A stretch of 31,374 nucleotides of DNA, from assembly GCA_037178675.1 (NCBI GenBank), contig JAYMGJ010000303.1:1-31374 (forward strand). The letters are read 5' to 3'. Shown piece after piece: positions 1 to 17,704 of this stretch (within the stretch, counting starts at the first letter, position 1; each line of letters opens with the position of its first letter). The notes under the pieces are model-generated. The model was not told the DNA's origin. It ran no database searches and saw only the letters and a program-made list of their open reading frames with translations. Source of the stretch: Scleroderma bovista. Taxonomy: Eukaryota; Basidiomycota; Agaricomycetes; Boletales; Sclerodermataceae. The translations under genes were made by a program, and so were the position numbers.

Positions 1-577
1 ATGCCTGTCTTTTTTATGTTGTCTAGTTTTTCTCTTTCTATCTTCTTTTTCTATTTTCTTTTATCTTTTTCTTTTTCTATTTCTAGTTTCTTTCTTTATC
101 TTTCTTTTCTAGTATTTCTTGCGCGAATTTTCAACTTGACATCTTAATCCCCCACGCTTTGCATCGTGTCTCATCGCTGCTGCTAGTGTCTTCTCTCCCA
201 TCATGAACTTTATACCGAATATTGACGTTTTACCATGTACTCTTGCACGCACACACAGACTTGATCACGATATATAATGCATGTCGTTAACGAGTTAATT
301 CCTAAACCTCCATTCTTGTGCCACTGATCAGCTGGAATTGTGCCTATTCTTGAAGGGTGTTGGAGTGGCTGAACATGTAGGAGCCTTTACCAACACTCTG
401 TCACTGGTACTAGCCAAAATAGTGTTCTTCATTTTATGCGAGATATGATATATCACTATCCGCTCATTCAATCACCGAAATAGCCTACAGGACTGTCCGA
501 CCGCTTCCCAGCGTCGATTCCCATTTACATTCCATAAGAAATAGCCACACTTGACAACGATGATGGACAGGGTGGTC
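1..577. other. Intergenic, with pyrimidine-rich tract at 1-122
   Basis: No gene is seen here. The first ~120 bases are almost entirely T and C, in TTTCTT-like runs. Read from the minus strand this is an AG-rich tract downstream of the sugar-transporter stop. The remainder is ordinary non-coding sequence without an open frame worth reporting. It could be the promoter of a plus-strand or divergent gene lying outside the window, or simple low-complexity sequence. Confidence 0.5.
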
Positions 578-2602
578 TCATGCGATGTGGAACTCATCTT
601 TTATCTCTCGTTCTTGCATCTCAATAACGGCTTCACGTGCTTCACGACTGACAGCACCAAATATAATATCCATTTCTTCCAAGCTGTGTCCTTTGGTTTC
701 AGGTAAAAAGCTGGAATAAAGTGTAAGAATCATCAAAAATAGGTCAACTCCACAAACTTACATGGAAAATGCAGCTATTCCACCAATATTTATAGCCCCG
801 AACACAAAGAATAACTTGTAGCCAAGGTCGGCAACCAAGGTAGGCGTAATTTTCATCACGATAAAGTCTATCCAGGTGCTTATGGGCCCTGAGATTTTTC
901 TCAAATAACTAAGCACATACTGAATAACCATTGTACTGCAGAGGCGAAGGCCAAGCCATAGTGCCTTGTGCGTGTAGGGAATATGTCTGATACATATATC
1001 CACGGGATTGGAGCTACTCCCACTGAAAAGAAGCACACAGAGAGGTAAAGCATTGAGGCCATTGCTTTCGTCGCCGACGACGGCGGAGTTGCAGTGTGAC
1101 TAGATGAGATAGTGTGGACAGGATATGTCTTGAGAATTGCACCAATAACGAAGAACGCGAGGCCCATTCCCATCGCAGAGATAAATAAGCATATCTTCCG
1201 GCCCAGACTCTCTACAAGGAATAAAATGGTGGTCACCGTAGCCACCACCCTGAAGACACCGTAAATCCCAGAAGAGAGAAGAGGGTTCTTCGTTCCTGTG
1301 TACCCGATCTAGCGCCTCTCGTCAACCCAGCAGCCTGGCATAAGTGTTAAAAATGACTCACTAAACTAAATATTTGAGGACAGTAAGAGATCACAGAAGG
1401 TTGTCCGCTCCATTGATGAAGAAAAAAGAGCACAAAGGCTATTCCAAACCGGATAAAGTTGCCCCTACCGAAGAATGCTTCCCGTATGCCAAGTTCATTG
1501 CGAGCCACGCACTCTTCTTGAATGCCCGCTTCGATCTCGGCCATTTCGTGCTGGACCGCTAGGGAATTATGACGCTCCTTTCGAAAATAGGCCAGATTTA
1601 GGATAGCCTCCTGCGTGCGCTTCCTGGAAGCCAACCAACGTGGTGATTCCTATTTTCATCAGTTTAACCCGACGAGCTATGCCAAAAATAAGGTACCTTG
1701 ACTGTAAATAGACCCATGCACATCAGACCAGAAGGTACGAGCTGCAATCCAAATGGCACCCTCCAACCCTTCTCACTATTCGCTAAATGCAATCCAACTT
1801 CAACTATACATATACGGAACAGGACATCAATTGCGTATATCAGAAATAGGACCCACTTACGGTTGACGAAATATGAAAGCATCGCACCGATGGCGATCAT
1901 AACCGTCAACACACCAGTTATACGACCACGCACACCCTTGGGAGAACATTCTGATACATAGGCAGGGGAAATGGTCGAAATTCCGCCTATGCCAAAACCG
2001 GACACAATGCGCCCTGCATAAATATAATTAATTCCTTGGCTCCCCCCCGCCATTGTGGCAAATATCTGTGGCCCATTGTTACCACTAAGATACAGGTAGA
2101 TTCGGAAACGCTCACAGCTCCAACAGAAAAGATAACAACTAGCACTATGAGTGCCCATCGCCGCCCAAGCCGATCTGACAGTGATGTGACGGTTTTGTCA
2201 CCTCTCTCGAGCTTGCTTTATTACATATAATTGCATACCAGAAATAGGAGCACTTCCCAAGGCACCAAAGAAAGCCCCAGCTTGCAACACAGAGACCACG
2301 TTGGATGAAACCTGGTTATATTTGCTGTTGATGGACCCATCAGGATTGACGAGGCCAAACTGGGACTCAAAGAAGGGTTGCGAAATCACTCCTCCTGCAA
2401 TACCACTACATGTACATCGCAACCTGAACACGCATGTCAATATGGATGTGATGGACGTACGCGTTGTATCCAAATAGAATCATCCCACAAGAAAGGACGA
2501 TTGCAAGCCCTATTTCACAGTTAGACCAAACTGCAGAATCATTGAGGGAGGCCAGCAGTTACAGTACACTCTGGTATTCTTCAGATTTACACCTCCAAGC
2601 AT
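578..2602 (-). CDS. MFS sugar transporter (SP family), 513 aa, 10 exons
   Basis: Plasma-membrane hexose/pentose or quinate-type permease of the major facilitator superfamily, expected to move a sugar with protons. Spliced exons: 2602-2563, 2509-2461, 2405-2239, 2174-2116, 2065-1861, 1803-1697, 1649-1362, 1308-921, 867-762, 710-578. They total 1542 nt, and all nine introns are GT-AG. Visible family signatures are FGYNAGIAGGVIS in the first membrane segment, DRLGRRW after TM2, the long AGRIVSGFGIGG...YVSECSPKGVRGRITG stretch, ESPRWL before the central cytoplasmic loop, ESLGRK, and PETKGHSLEEMD near the end. The start MLGGVNLKNTRVYW is chosen because the reading frame opens just before TM1 and the intron phases fit. 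The loop between ILKTYPVHT and AMASMLY is Ser/Thr/Ala-rich. Substrate cannot be read from sequence. Confidence 0.88.
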
Positions 2603-3320
2603 AGTGGGAGTCTGAGCGTTGAAAGAAGGATTGGAACTGGCTTTGGGACAGCGTTTAGCGGCCAAGTCAGGAAGACAGGCCTTTACGTCAGGTCTAGAAA
2701 GATCCTAATGAAAAATCCCTCCTGTGGGCCTGGACTTTGATGATGAAAAGTGAGGCCGCATAATGGATGCGACAGCGATGATGGCACATTGATGGACACC
2801 GTCAGCAAACCAACCCAGCCCAACATTCCATGTGCTACTTCTCTCAGCGCCATCAAGAACAAGAACAAGTTATTGCAGCTGGCTGTTCGAGCTCTGGAGT
2901 AGCGCGGGTACTGTCCACAGACCTCAGCGAGTATTCAACCTACATGCAGTGAAACTACTGCAGAAACCAACGTCAAACCGGTTGCCAGGGTATGGCGACG
3001 AATTGGATATCCACAGTGGTAAAGGCCCAGAGCGGAAGCAGCGGCAAAAGGAGATTTTGCACGAAATGCAATTTGGACTGAAGGGGAACGACGTAGGATT
3101 ACCATGGACCCGAGGAAGACGGAGTAGTTGAGCCAATAAATATGTACCTTGTAGAGAAGTTCAAGCTTAACAGCGGAGTCAGTGCCTACTTGGCTTACAT
3201 CATCAACTTCCCTTTTTTGTACGTTTCCCCTGAATTGAACTCGCTGATAATTGTTCTCGACAGGACTACTATCGACGTTACAAGTCTAATCGGTTGCGGA
3301 ACGGCAACTAACTCGCCCTG
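2603..3320. other. Intergenic; probable promoter of the sugar transporter
   Basis: This stretch lies upstream of the minus-strand sugar transporter and holds only short overlapping frames in both directions, none with recognisable protein content. A GT...AG pair near 3221-3264 (gtacgt ... cgacag) on the plus strand, just ahead of the transporter scrap at 3321, could be a relic intron of that decayed gene. Confidence 0.4.
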
Positions 3321-3398
3321 ATGGGCAGTTTCATTCCAGAAACAAAAGGTCGCAGTTTGGAAAAGATGCATGCTTTGTTTGGGTCTTCGAACACATGA
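3321..3398 (+). pseudogene. Scrap of a second sugar-transporter C-terminus
   Basis: A plus-strand frame reads SFIPETKGRSLEKMHALFG and stops seven residues later at 3396-3398. PETKGRSLEEMDALFG is the classic cytoplasmic tail of fungal SP-family sugar transporters. The frame cannot be extended upstream into membrane segments: a stop (tga) lies immediately before the ATG, and the preceding sequence in other frames is not transporter-like. It is therefore best read as the remaining 3' end of a decayed transporter. It lies in the opposite orientation to the intact transporter at 578-2602, so it is not a simple tail duplication in tandem. Chance is unlikely over so specific a motif, but the piece is short. 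Confidence 0.55.
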
Positions 3399-3539
3399 AG
3401 CCGTAAAGAGCGTAACGGAGTGACAGTTCCAGTGTCCAATGACAAAATCTATCCTCACTACGCCTAAAAACACGAGCCCACTTGCGCCGTATTTGTACTA
3501 ACTCTCGTGTCTGGAGGCAGAGCTGCGAGATGAGAGCAA

Positions 3540-4779
3540 CTAACTGATTTGTATGCCATATACTTTGGAAGCATTCTCATTGGCTCGCTGCATGATCCTC
3601 ATCGTGTCCCATCCCTCTACACCATTTCCAGCAGCGAAATCCGCTACCCATGGGATCATCGCAGTATGACAAAGGGGAAGTCTTCCCTTAAACCCGGGTA
3701 GGGAATTGTAGATGTTGCCGGGGACCATATACGGAGCATCTGTTTCCAAGAGAAAACGGGGTCCCTCCGGCCGTGAGACCATATGTCGTATAGTCGCGGA
3801 TGTATTTAGGTTGGTAGAGTATGAAATGACGCCGGTAATGCCAATGTGGAGGTTAGGGAAGTGGTCTAGTAGTTTCTGCGCGAACTCTGGGGAGTCGGTG
3901 AAACAATGCACGTGGATCTGCAGATAAAATCAGTCGCTGATCGCGTCCTGATGGTGATAAACGGCAGTCTGCCCAGACGTACCCGATAGTCAACAGGCAC
4001 TTCTGCCTTGAGTATTCGTTCAGTGTCCTCTTCGGCCTCTCTCGTGTGTATTGTGAGGGGTTTTCTTAGTTCTACCGCCTTGCGTAGTTGTCTAATGAAT
4101 ACCTCCTGCTGAATCTGCCGGGGTGAATGATCGTAATGGTAGTCAAGCCCTATCTCTCCCCATCCGACACATCGAGGGTGGGCCATGGCATCCAAGCTAA
4201 TATCCATAAAGTATGAGAAAGCCTTTTCCTGCATGATACCGTCGATGACGTGCTTACATTTTCTTCTCGACCTCGTCATTGTAATGTTTCGCTTCATGAC
4301 TGCCAACAACTGATTAGACATTTTCTATGAGCAGTGTACAAGTCAAGAACGACCTACGGGTGAACGCCTACAAAAAGGAAGAGTTCTCAGCGGTCGATCA
4401 CATCTTGCACTCAGCGATACCTTGAGCTGATGAACAAAGGCTCACCCATCACGAACCAATAGTCGATACCTCCCCATTTCAACGCGCGATCCTCGGGCGC
4501 TATTGCCGAGTCTGCCAGCTCTTTCCACATAGGCGGCATGGGTGGTTCGCACCACACGTCTACAATCGCCTTGATATTCCGCCCGTCATAGAGCCCACGG
4601 ACAAACTCGAAAATATTGCTGAACTGCGCGGTCGGAAACTTACTCCTATACCAGGAATACGTAGTTATGAGATGGGTATGCGTGTCGATGACGGGTGTGG
4701 TGGCTGTTGTACTGTGAAGTGGGAGCAAGAGATGCTTCTCATCCGGAACGTTGCTCTTTTTCTTGTTGTTCTTGCCCAT
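3540..4779 (-). CDS. TatD/Scn1-type metal-dependent hydrolase, 325 aa
   Basis: Amidohydrolase-fold protein of the TatD family, in the fungal branch typified by fission-yeast Scn1 (Cut9-interacting). Exons are 4779-4446, 4367-4358, 4299-4258, 4196-3983 and 3917-3540, totalling 978 nt; two of these exons are only 10 and 42 nt. All expected metal ligands are present: the HxH pair H34/H36 in DTHTHL, E143 in GEIGLDYHY, H179 in TIHTREAE, H204 in HVHCFTDS and D260 in LLETDAPYM. This suggests a catalytically competent phosphoesterase or nuclease. The start MGKNNKKK was chosen over the longer open frame (to 4914) because the upstream residues are unlike the family. The N-terminal Lys/Asn-rich stretch may be a nuclear signal. 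Biological substrate is unknown for the Scn1 branch. Confidence 0.87.
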
Positions 4780-5098
4780 TTTGAAACGTGTTCGTGTGGT
4801 GACGAAAGTGCAGCCTCTCGGCCGTGTTCTGAATGTGTTGATCGTATAGGTTGGATGTCTGCAGGCACGGATGATTATCGATAGCATGACTTCGTGTCGG
4901 GAGTCGGAAGCCAAGCGGTACCGCGACTAGCCCGGATTTGAATGCTTTAGATGTACCATTGAATGTCGTGAAGGCTATGTAAAGATCACACGTTGGCGAT
5001 AATGGAGCTATGAATGTCATGAATCACAAAACTGTGCTAATGTATGTGGTGTACATATTATCTGTGGGCCAGCACGTCAAAGGTATGTATACGCTCCC
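4780..5098. other. Short intergenic region between TatD and HMG-box genes
   Basis: About 320 bases separate the 3' end of the HMG-box gene from the start of the TatD gene, both on the minus strand. It must contain the terminator of the first and the promoter of the second. I see no TATA box that I would defend. An open frame extends upstream of the TatD start to 4914 but lacks family-like residues. Confidence 0.45.
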
Positions 5099-6414
5099 TC
5101 ACGGAGCATGCTCGACAAATGCATTCCGACGAGGTCTGGGCAGGGATACGGGATCAACAAGAATTGGTGAGGCATCGGATGGTCCAAGAAGAGGCCAAGT
5201 AAAAGAATGTATGTCCGAGGTTGTGGTAGTGATGGGGAAGTTGTCACTGACAATTTTTGGTGGGGTAAATAGGAATTGAGACGGGTCGACGAATGTTGAC
5301 TCGAGATTCAGAGACTCCATACCGCGCAAGTTATCATGTAGTATCGTGGTGTCAAGCCGCTTTCAATCAATAAGCCGTATAAGCAAGCGTTTTCACCTTG
5401 AGAAAGTAGTGGACATACAGGATTACCTTCGCTAAGGGTAGACCCAAGAGGGAAGTCCGAGTTTGATGAGTCGAGGTCGTCAAGTTCCCATAAATATGGC
5501 TGAGGCATTCCGAACCAGGAGTCATTTCCGTGTGGAAGTGGGATGTGGGCATTCGGCACGACCGGTTCGACGCTTGGGTAAGTTATGGATTTATACATGG
5601 TAGCTTGACTTGAACGGCGATGGAGGTCATCTTGCGCAACGACCGGAGGCAACCATGATTGTAAAAGGTCCAAATCTGGGACGGGAGTAGCCCCAATGGG
5701 GGGACAGGAAGACGGACGTCTCTTCAAATATAGCGGACTGCATAGGTGTCGGCAAGTGGCAGGCTCACGGCTGTTCGCCACGTCTGATCCGTCACCGCAA
5801 ACACCACACTCGGGTGCCCGTGGGTCAACGGGAAGCACGAAGTCAAAGGCTTGTGGGTCCAAGAACTTGTAAGGAAGTGAATTATAACCCTTCAGCTTGG
5901 TCCTTCTAAGTTTAAAGTTGGTAGAGTTTGGCGTGTATTTGTAGTTGGGATACAAGGTAGCGTGCCGCTGTTTTTCTCTTTCTGCCATCTTGACCCACGG
6001 TTGTTTCTCTTCCGGCGTCATTTGGTTCCAAAGATGTCCCGCCCTACGATATATATGGTCATTCTCGGCTTCCTTTGGGTTCATTTTTTGTTGGTGCACG
6101 AAATCGCAGCGGAAGAGAATAAAAGCAGTCCGTGGTCGAGGAATACGGAGGCGCTGACCAGGCCTGGAAGGCTTGGGGAGTATGTCACCGTCAACAGAGC
6201 AACCACATCCAGGCTCTGGGAGGGGGGGTCGCGGAGCCCTAGGTTCTGTGTGAGATGATGGGTGGCCAGCTAGCAGTGGCAACGATTGGGATTGGGGTCC
6301 ATGAACATCCGCTTGTGTATTGGCTAAAATCTGGTTTCCCCGATAACGTGAAATGTGGACGGTACAGAAGTCATCGAGACTGGCCCTCTGTTCCATTGAG
6401 ACGTAGTGGAGCAT
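5099..6414 (-). CDS. HMG-box transcription factor, 418 aa as modelled
   Basis: Sequence-specific DNA-binding protein with one MATA/SOX-type HMG box at residues ~91-161. Key stretches are RPRTAFILFRCDFV, HIYRRAGHLWNQMTPEEKQPW, and MAEREKQRHATLYPNYKYTP. Basidiomycete HMG proteins of this type act as nuclear regulators of mating, development or stress; which one applies is not decidable here. Unspliced, the frame ends at 5308 (368 aa). I prefer an intron at 5418-5360 (GTATGT...AAAG, 59 nt, phase 0), which joins the main exon to a second open frame ending at 5099 and adds a Ser/Pro/Phe-rich tail (RLDTTILHDN..., then ESTFVDPSQFLFTPP). Residues after the box include CGVC and CRHLC, a cysteine/histidine cluster of unknown meaning. 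A phase-compatible upstream exon (6672 donor, 6466 acceptor) is possible but unproven. Confidence 0.8.
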
Positions 6415-10284
<3,870 letters not shown>

Positions 10285-10470
10285 GTTTCGATCAGGAAGC
10301 CAGTTCGTGTTGGTGTAAAGTGTATGAACTCGATGTGTGTGGCTTCGATGTATTTGCAGTGAATCGTGATTCATTAGATAAGATTACCAATATGCGACAA
10401 CTTTACACCGAAGGACCGAAAATTGTTCTGACCTCGACTATAACGCCAGATCCCACTCCTACAAGGTAAA
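10285..10470. promoter_or_regulatory. Short spacer between the two fusion-gene copies
   Basis: Only 186 bases separate the stop of copy A from the ATG of copy B, on the same strand. This short spacer must hold the terminator of A and promoter of B, unless B is driven from within A. A consensus-like donor GTGAGT overlaps the stop region of copy A (10281), with TTTGCAG near 10360, so a 3' alternative splice or UTR intron is possible. Confidence 0.4.
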
Positions 10471-13094
<2,624 letters not shown>

Positions 13095-13959
13095 AACCGG
13101 ATGGATATCTGCTGACGTGTAGTATAAAGAAGAGGAACTTGCCATGTATGACCATCCCATGGGGAACGATATGGTTATGATCAGAACTTACATAGCACAT
13201 TCCATGCACATGGGGTGTGTTCTATGCCCAGAGTTTGATTCAAATGCATTGACAGATACTCCTGGAGGGGCATTGAATCGCCGTACTAGTCCAATTGAGA
13301 CCGAAGATTACAGCCCAACTTTGGTTAGCAAGTTGTCCTACAGAAGCGTACCTGGCAAGATACATCACTGAAGTACTGAACCATGATGGAGATTGGCCTG
13401 TTGCGCCGTCAACTGTCTTTGGAACTGTACGTCTGGGTATGTAAATCGAACGTTGTCACGTCCAATCCCATCCCCTTCAACGGAAGAGATAGGAGCAACG
13501 GCCAGGAGGGTCTTACGATTCGAAGGGCGCTGTGGCAAATAGCCATAGCGCACAGTACTTGGGCCAGCCTTGTGCAGCGTTCCAAACTTGACCTTGAAAT
13601 CAAATGGAGTGCGTTGCGCCATTGGGAAAATAACAGACCTTTTCGTTGCATCTGCCTAACCGGTACCTTTCGTTCACCGACATGACGTCTTCATCGAGGG
13701 CCACCGTATGGGGCCCCAGCTGACAGCGAACGCAACCCAGATCATTGGGAGCTATCGCCAGACCGATATGAAACCGCTGTACATGTAGTTTGAGAGCCAA
13801 GTTCGATTAGCAGCCGTACACAAATAGAAATGAAGTTTATTACAATGTGGCACTGTCCCAATTTAGCTTCAGAGGATGCACATTGACTTTTGTTCTTGAG
13901 TCTTCCAAGCGACGGAGGGAGATAAGAAATCTTTGTACTTGACCCTCGCACGAACCAAG
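13095..13959. other. Intergenic, 865 bases
   Basis: It lies between copy B of the fusion gene and the farnesyltransferase beta gene, both on the plus strand. Short frames in both directions overlap one another and show no recognisable domain or splice-supported extension. It probably contains the copy B terminator and the farnesyltransferase promoter. Confidence 0.45.
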
Positions 13960-15780
13960 ATGGCCCAGCCGCGACGTTCACCAGACGACCACTACTTCAC
14001 TGAAACCTCGGACACACAGTCAGAGACAGAGTCGATCCTTGCCAAGCATGTCCCATCGGATCCATGCGCTCCCCCTTCATTGCAAAGGAATCAGCATCTC
14101 CAATTTCTTGTTCGAAACCTCATTCAGGGATTTCCTTCACGATACATCAGTCAAGACGCGAGCCAACCTTGGCTTCTCTACTGGACCTTACAGGGCTTTA
14201 GCGTGTTGGGAGTCGCGTTGGATCCCGACAACAAGCAAAAGTGCGGGCGATTATCTCGCTGACATACGCCTGGTTGCGTCTTAGCATTTGTCCATTTGCA
14301 GGGCTATCGACACGATCTTGGCATGGCAACACCCCGACGGTGGGTTTGGCGGTGGTCCTGGCCAACATGCCCATCTACTGCCCACGTATGCGTCGGTGTG
14401 TGCCCTTGCGATTGTCGGGCGGCCAGGGCCCGGGGGAGGTTGGGATCAGATTGATAGGTTGGTGATTTGTATCATCGTACCGTTGGCATGATATCATCGC
14501 CCGCTCAGAGACAAACTGTACATGTTTTTCATGTCCCTCAAACAACCCGACGGATCCTTCCTCGTCTCTCACGACGCTGAAGTGGATGTGCGGTGCGTGC
14601 AGTGTCGGCGAAGCAATCTACTCTGATTCATGTCGTACACGACAGAGGCATATACTGCTTGCTCGTGGTTGCTCATCTCCTCGATCTGCTCACTCCAGAG
14701 CTCCTTGATGGCACACCTGCCTTCATAGCATCATGTCAAACTTATGAAGGGGGGTTCTCCTCCGCCTCTCAGCCCTACTTCAGTGCAGAAGCAGACGACT
14801 CCACCGTCTTGCTCGACGCTATCCGTCCCCCTCTCGGCGAAGCCCATGGCGGCTACACATTCTGTTCACTCGCATCGTGGATCATGCTCCAGCCTTACGT
14901 GCACCTTTACCAGCGGGCGGGCCCCCTGCCCACGGTTAACTACCAGCGGCTGATGCGATGGCTTGTGCAGCTGCAAGGGAGCGAGATCGAACTCTGTGGA
15001 TTCCGCGGCCGCACAAATAAGCTGGTGGACGGGTGTTACTCGTGGTGGGTTGGCGGCTGTTTTGCGCTTCTTGCATCGGTGGGAATAGGTGGTGGCCATG
15101 GTCGTGATGACGATCCAAGTACCGATCCACGTGGCGATGACGGATGGGACGATGTCGATGGTAAGTGAATCTCGTTGAGACTAGGGACGGTGCCAATATC
15201 CATCATACTCCCGAATACAGAGTCAGTATGGAACAAACTTGGCTTGCAGAGATACATTCTTTGCGCTGCACAACACCCCGCCGGGGGGCTAAGGGACAAG
15301 CCTCCAAAGTATGTTCCTTTCCATTCCAAGCAACCGTTTCTGCCTCTGAGACTATCACAGGGCTGCGGACGCTTACCACACGTTATATTGTCTCGTTGGA
15401 CTCTCGACTGCCCAACACAATGTTTATCCCTCGCCAGCAAGACGTGCCAATGTCGCTGCTGTGTGGCAGTCGCATCCAGGTATGTTGTTTCAATGTCTTG
15501 TGTAACCTGCTGTTAAGTTATCATCAGCCTATCCCCACGAAGAACTGCGGAAGACATCCTTCGTGGACATGCTATCATGGTCTGAAGAAGAGGGCGGGTC
15601 GCATGTCTTGGGTGGGTCAGTGAACAGGGTGGTACGTACTACCATCGCATCCTTATGCACGGGCCATTGACCTAACCGGTCTCCTAGAATGCGACTCATC
15701 CTGTGTTCGGGCTCACAATAACGCACACAGAAGGGATGATGTCACATTTCTATAAACAAAGTATTCCTAGGCGCAAGTAG
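13960..15780 (+). CDS. RAM1: Protein farnesyltransferase subunit beta, 479 aa
   Basis: Catalytic zinc subunit that, with the alpha subunit, attaches farnesyl to CaaX-box proteins such as Ras, Rheb and fungal lipopeptide pheromones. Exons: 13960-14240, 14302-14457, 14509-14592, 14646-15160, 15221-15308, 15361-15479, 15528-15631, 15688-15780 (1440 nt), all GT-AG. Prenyltransferase repeats are clear: HPDGGFGGGPGQHAHLLPTYAS, QPDGSFLVSHDAEVDVRG, YEGGFSSASQPYFSAEA, EAHGGYTFCSLAS, and CGFRGRTNKLVDGCYSWWVGG. Zinc ligands are visible as the Asp and Cys of DGCYSWW and the His of DAYHTLYCLVGLS. The family's ending THPVFGLTITHTEGMMSHFY is present. An acidic Gly/Asp-rich insert (GHGRDDDPSTDPRGDDGWDD) precedes exon 5 and looks lineage-specific. 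The gene converges with the F-box gene downstream. Confidence 0.92.
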
Positions 15781-15943
15781 ATAATTTTCAAGGAATAGGA
15801 TATAGTAACAATACACACGGCCTACGCCCCCAGAACAAATATTTGTATAACAGTGTGTAGTCTCTGGATGTCAATAAAGGTATCCTTCAAGTAAAACATT
15901 TGGTGGCAGATGGGCCCGGTGACCCACTGTACACAACGCAACC
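15781..15943. terminator. Convergent 3' ends of farnesyltransferase and F-box genes
   Basis: Only 163 bases separate two convergent stop codons. The plus strand has an AATAAA near 15872, a plausible polyadenylation signal for the farnesyltransferase transcript. The transcripts' 3' UTRs probably overlap. Confidence 0.4.
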
Positions 15944-17704
15944 TCAAGCCATTACACATGAATCTTCGGCTCGGATGCCTGTCTTGTCCCTGAGCAAAAG
16001 ATTTTGAGTTCGAAGCTCCTCTACTTCTTCTTGCAACGCATGCATTCTTTCTCTCCCGTCCCTTCTCACTTCAGCTAGGAAATGCAGCAACTTGGACATT
16101 TCTTCCCATGCGGCCGCCTGATCCGATATCTCAGTCTCTATGTCCGGGTTGAGCCGACGATGCTCTTCGGTGCCACAGCTCGACCATGTGATGCCCCACT
16201 GCAGTGTGCACCAGGGAGGGAAAAGCAGGCTTAAGAATGTCGCAACTGCAACAGGATTCACGAGTCTAGACGTCCCAACGTTCAGCGTCTGAAGCGCACG
16301 GAAGGGTTGGATTATTGTGTTTGCACGGGGAACCTCAAAACCCGTGGCGCTAATGAAAATCCCCAAGTATTCGAGTTTATGGCAATGCTTTGCGAAGGGC
16401 AAGAGGGCTCGAAGGTCCAGCGGAAATTCACGGGCATAAAGCGGTTCCGAGTTGAGTTCTAATGTTTCGACTGAAGGCCATCGACTCGCAAGCTCCTCGA
16501 CTTCGTCCAGTGTTATCCTGAGAGGATATTTGTGTAGGAGTTCGAACCACGTGAGATGAGGGAACGAAAAGAGTGGCTGGAGAGTGTCAAAGGAGATTTG
16601 CTCGTCTGACGGTATTTCAGAAAGGCTAAATCCTTTGTCGAGAAGTATGATGTGTAGTCGGAATAGGCGCTGGCATTCATGCGACAGGGCCAGGAGCAAG
16701 GAATGTACTTCGGATGGTGTGTGCTTCTTGTACGAGTTGAGGTAGAGGGTGGTGATATTGGCGGGTGCGAACTCTTTTCGAAAGAAGCGCTCTACGTCAT
16801 CGATCCCAGCTGTCAGGCTAAGATCCCAGAGGGCAGGAAATGAATCCTCGGCAAGGATAGGGTCGAAGGAGTCAACGTTCATCGGGTTTCCGTTTCCCAC
16901 CGACAAATCATGCCCGAACTCGATGACACCCAGGTTCTTCATATGGGAGAGCTCCTGGATGACATCGGAAGTATAGTAAAACTCTGGAAGAACGATCTTG
17001 CGCAGATGCTGCAGGTTCTGCGCGATGACCTGTGCGTGGCTCGTCATGTCAATGTCTCGCTTCGGAATATGCAGGGTCAGTGTGTGGAGGTTGGGAGCGC
17101 GTGCACATATATCAGCCAAAAGCATCCTATCACCGCGAAACGATATGGTGAGGTGCTTGATCCCACTGTGCAAGAACAGGAGGCAACGCTTCAAGTCGTA
17201 TGTGGAGATCCATCTTAACGTGTGTAAGTTTGGAAGGATTTCTAGAGAGGTCCGTGTCTGTGCCACGTCGTCGAGGATCTGGAATAGATATCCGTCGTCT
17301 TCGTCTTCAAGTCTATGAGTGAAACACAAAATCCGAACGCGACGAGCATACTTCTGGAACTTGATCCAGTCTGTTGCGTCCGGGTTTGCTACGAACTCCT
17401 AGACAACGGATCAACGAGCGTGCTAGCGAGTGACTCGATAGCAGATGCCCACATAGTCTGTCCTGTTCAGATGAATGGGCTTCAAAGCTGTGAACAGGTG
17501 GACCAGGTTGTCCACCTCTCTCCAGATGACGTCCAGCGCGATTTCCGACCAGAGCTTGCAAACGCAGGCATTAGACACGTTGCACTTTTTGCTTAGGAAG
17601 CCGAAGATTAGGTGTAGCAGTTCTGGAATGTACAATATACGGGTTGGGGCTATAGTTGGCGTTGGGGCGGCAGATAGCTGAATATTGTTGTTGGACGCGT
17701 GCAT
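15944..17704 (-). CDS. F-box protein with leucine-rich-repeat-like body, 568 aa
   Basis: Probable substrate-recognition subunit of an SCF ubiquitin ligase. Two exons, 17704-17453 and 17398-15944 (1707 nt), are joined by a GT-AG intron of 54 nt that restores the family-typical run DYEFVANPDATDWIKF. The F-box is at ~residues 22-60: RILYIPELLHLIFGFL, then CNVSNACVCKLWSEIALDVIWREV. The middle is made of irregular leucine-rich units, for example PNLHTLTLHI, FPALWDLSL and SVETLELNS, typical of the large Agaricomycete F-box family. The C-terminus has a short coiled coil (EEMSKLLHFLAEVRRDGRER, then HALQEEVEELRTQNLLLRDK). No substrate can be inferred. Such genes are numerous and fast-evolving in mushroom genomes. 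Confidence 0.85.

Noticed and set aside
4780..4914. Longer N-terminus of the TatD protein starting at 4914
   Set aside because: The extra residues are unlike the family, and the second ATG (MGKNNKKK) places the HxH motif at the usual distance.
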